The position numbers and the translations under genes are program-made. Below are positions 6,204 through 7,668 of a stretch of DNA of 7,668 nt, in pieces. The stretch spans positions 1-7,668 of the forward strand of contig JAKLQL010000368.1 of assembly GCA_022013395.1 (NCBI GenBank), in the 5' to 3' direction. The stretch is from Acetobacterium sp. Lineage in GTDB: Bacteria; Bacillota; Clostridia; Eubacteriales; Eubacteriaceae. Each line of letters begins with the position of its first letter. Positions within the stretch are counted from its first letter, which is position 1. The notes beneath the pieces were generated by a model. The model made no database searches, was not told the DNA's origin, and saw only the letters and a program-made list of their open reading frames with translations.

Positions 6204-7403
6204 ATGAAAAATTTATTAAAAAACAAAACCGTTGTTTTGGGTATTACCGGAAGCATCGCTGCCTATAAAATGGCCAATGTGGCCAGCAGTCTGGCAAAAA
6301 TGGGCTGTGATGTCCAGGTTATTATGACTAAAAACGCCCAGGAATTTATTTCACCCCTCGTCTTTGAAAGCCTAACTGGCAATAAATGTATTGTGGATAC
6401 CTTTGATCGCAATATTTCATATGATGTGGCCCATATCAGTCTGGCCAAAAGAGCCGATCTTTTTATGGTGGCTCCGGCCTCGGCCAATGTTATTGGCAAA
6501 ATCAATGCCGGTATTGCGGACGATATGCTGACCACCACCATCATGGCCTGTCGCTGTCCCAAGCTGATTGCCCCAGCCATGAATACTGCCATGTACGAAA
6601 ACCCAATTGTTCAGAATAATTTAAAGAAACTCAAAAGCCTGGGTTACAAAATTATCGATCCGGCTGTTGGTATGCTGGCCTGTAAGGATGTTGGTGCTGG
6701 CAAACTGCCAGATGAAGAACTGCTGATTAATCATATTCTCCATGAAATTGCCTTTCATCATGACCTGACTGGAAAAAGCATTCTGGTTACTGCCGGTCCC
6801 ACCGGCGAAGCGATTGACCCGGTTCGCTATATTACCAATCATTCCAGCGGTAAAATGGGTTATGCCTTGGCTAATGCCGCTATGCTCCGGGGTGCAGATG
6901 TCACCCTGATCAGCGGAAAAACTGCTTTAGCGCCACCGGCCTTCGTCACGTTTGTACCGGTTTTTTCTGCCAGTGAAATGTGTTCCGAGGTAATGGATCA
7001 TTTCGAAAAGACGGATATCGTGATCAAAGCCGCTGCCGTTGCCGACTTCAAGCCAAAGAAATATGCTACTGAGAAGCTGAAAAAACGTGATGGAAAGCCA
7101 GAAATCGTGTTAACACCAACCATTGATATTCTAAAAACAATTGGCGAAAAGAAACGACCGGATCAGTTTATTTGCGGTTTTTCCATGGAAACAGAAAATA
7201 TGATTGAAAATTCCAGAGAAAAGCTCTATTTAAAAAATGTGAATATGATGGTGGCTAATAATTTAAAGGAAAAAGGTGCCGGTTTTAACACGTCCACCAA
7301 CCGGGTGACGATCATTACGATTGAAAGAACCGAAGCGCTTCCGCTTTTATCCAAGGATGCAGTCGCCCATCGAATTCTTGACGCCATCCTGGATGAACTG
7401 TAA
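6204..7403 (+). CDS. coaBC: bifunctional phosphopantothenoylcysteine decarboxylase / phosphopantothenate-cysteine ligase
   Basis: Makes 4'-phosphopantetheine for coenzyme A: the CoaB half joins 4'-phosphopantothenate to cysteine with CTP, and the CoaC half, which binds FMN, decarboxylates the product. 399 residues, normal full length. CoaC domain about 1-185: GITGSIAAYK (13-22), catalytic His77 in VAHISLA, PASAN (91-95), PAMN (124-127) with Asn127, and the clamp Cys160 in LACKDVGAGK. CoaB domain about 188-399: VTAGPTGEAIDPVRYITN (195-212), SSGKMG (214-219), KAAAVADFKPK (275-285), KLKK (291-294), GFSMETEN (325-332) and VANNL (350-354). The start at 6204 has AAAGGA (6192-6197), 6 nt away. The divergent upstream neighbour is a likely pantothenate importer. 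The downstream gene overlaps its stop (TAATG), so the two are probably co-transcribed and coupled. Confidence 0.97.
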   Translation: MKNLLKNKTVVLGITGSIAAYKMANVASSLAKMGCDVQVIMTKNAQEFISPLVFESLTGNKCIVDTFDRNISYDVAHISLAKRADLFMVAPASANVIGKINAGIADDMLTTTIMACRCPKLIAPAMNTAMYENPIVQNNLKKLKSLGYKIIDPAVGMLACKDVGAGKLPDEELLINHILHEIAFHHDLTGKSILVTAGPTGEAIDPVRYITNHSSGKMGYALANAAMLRGADVTLISGKTALAPPAFVTFVPVFSASEMCSEVMDHFEKTDIVIKAAAVADFKPKKYATEKLKKRDGKPEIVLTPTIDILKTIGEKKRPDQFICGFSMETENMIENSREKLYLKNVNMMVANNLKEKGAGFNTSTNRVTIITIERTEALPLLSKDAVAHRILDAILDEL

Positions 7404-7668
7404 TGACCGGTTCCCAGCTGAGTCATGTCGCCATGGAAATGGGGATCATCCTGCTTTCCAATGGTGCAGAAACCTATCGGGTGGAAGAATCGATGCAGCG
7501 GATCTGTTTTGCGCTGGGCGCCCGGGAAGCAGAAATATTTGTGGTCCCCTCGACCATCATTATCACCATTACAATGCCAAATGAAATTCCCCTAACTCGA
7601 ACCCGACGGATTCACTCCCGCAAAACCGATTTGCACAAAGTGGCCGATATGAATCATTTATCCCGGCA
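7403..7668 (+). CDS. ThrE/YjjP-family transporter subunit (DUF1212), N-terminal part only
   Basis: 88 residues are visible before the right edge. The stretch MEMGIILLSNGAETYRVEES (11-30), then ALGAREAEIFVVPSTIIITI (37-56), is the typical start of the threonine/serine exporter ThrE family (Pfam PF06738), cytoplasmic before the membrane helices. In many Firmicutes this half is a separate protein that works with a small YjjB-like partner, which would be expected just downstream; I cannot see it. Substrate is unknown: amino acids in ThrE, succinate in E. coli YjjPB. The ATG at 7403 overlaps the coaBC stop codon; GGATG about 7 nt before it is a weak ribosome site, so translation is probably coupled to coaBC. 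ATG 7433 is a second possible start. No membrane segment is reached in the visible part. Confidence 0.85.
   Translation, partial: MTGSQLSHVAMEMGIILLSNGAETYRVEESMQRICFALGAREAEIFVVPSTIIITITMPNEIPLTRTRRIHSRKTDLHKVADMNHLSR

Overview
The window looks like a low-to-moderate GC, Gram-positive anaerobe of the Clostridia. Three things point there: a T-box leader with a strong sigma-A promoter (TTGACA, 17 bp, TATAAT), ECF-type vitamin uptake, and a secreted 5'-nucleotidase with a sortase-like NPxTG motif. An acetogen-like member of the Eubacteriaceae such as Acetobacterium is my best guess, from the overall feel of the proteins only. The window cuts genes at both ends.

Layout. Positions 1-778 (minus) hold most of ilvC (ketol-acid reductoisomerase; C-terminus outside the window). 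Positions 779-1230 hold its promoter and a complete T-box riboswitch with stem I, a candidate Leu (CUC) specifier, an antiterminator and a competing terminator. Positions 1293-2429 (minus) encode a DUF362 protein with two [4Fe-4S] motifs. Positions 2617-3048 (minus) encode the tRNA adenosine deaminase TadA, whose real start may be an AUC codon or a miscalled ATG. A GC-rich hairpin follows at 3148-3176. Positions 3224-5188 (minus) encode a secreted metallophosphatase/5'-nucleotidase with an acidic interdomain insert, a Pro-rich C-terminal stalk and an apparently frame-shifted sorting signal. Positions 5398-6027 (minus) encode an ECF transporter S component, with its own terminator at 5314-5351. 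Positions 6028-6203 are a divergent promoter region. Positions 6204-7403 (plus) encode CoaBC, and 7403 to the right edge (plus) is the start of a ThrE/YjjP-like transporter gene that overlaps the coaBC stop codon.

How the genes relate. The clearest functional pairing is the divergent S component and coaBC: import of pantothenate (inferred) next to the CoaBC steps that turn phosphopantothenate into phosphopantetheine. ilvC is under its own tRNA-sensing attenuator. The nucleotidase would salvage nucleosides and phosphate outside the cell. tadA and the DUF362 gene have no evident link to their neighbours.

I found no mobile element, CRISPR array, tRNA or rRNA gene, and no multi-gene system that looks new. 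The best leads are an identical 12-bp, Fur/PerR-box-like sequence over the -10 elements of two promoters (nucleotidase and coaBC), the odd tadA start, and the broken sorting signal of the nucleotidase.
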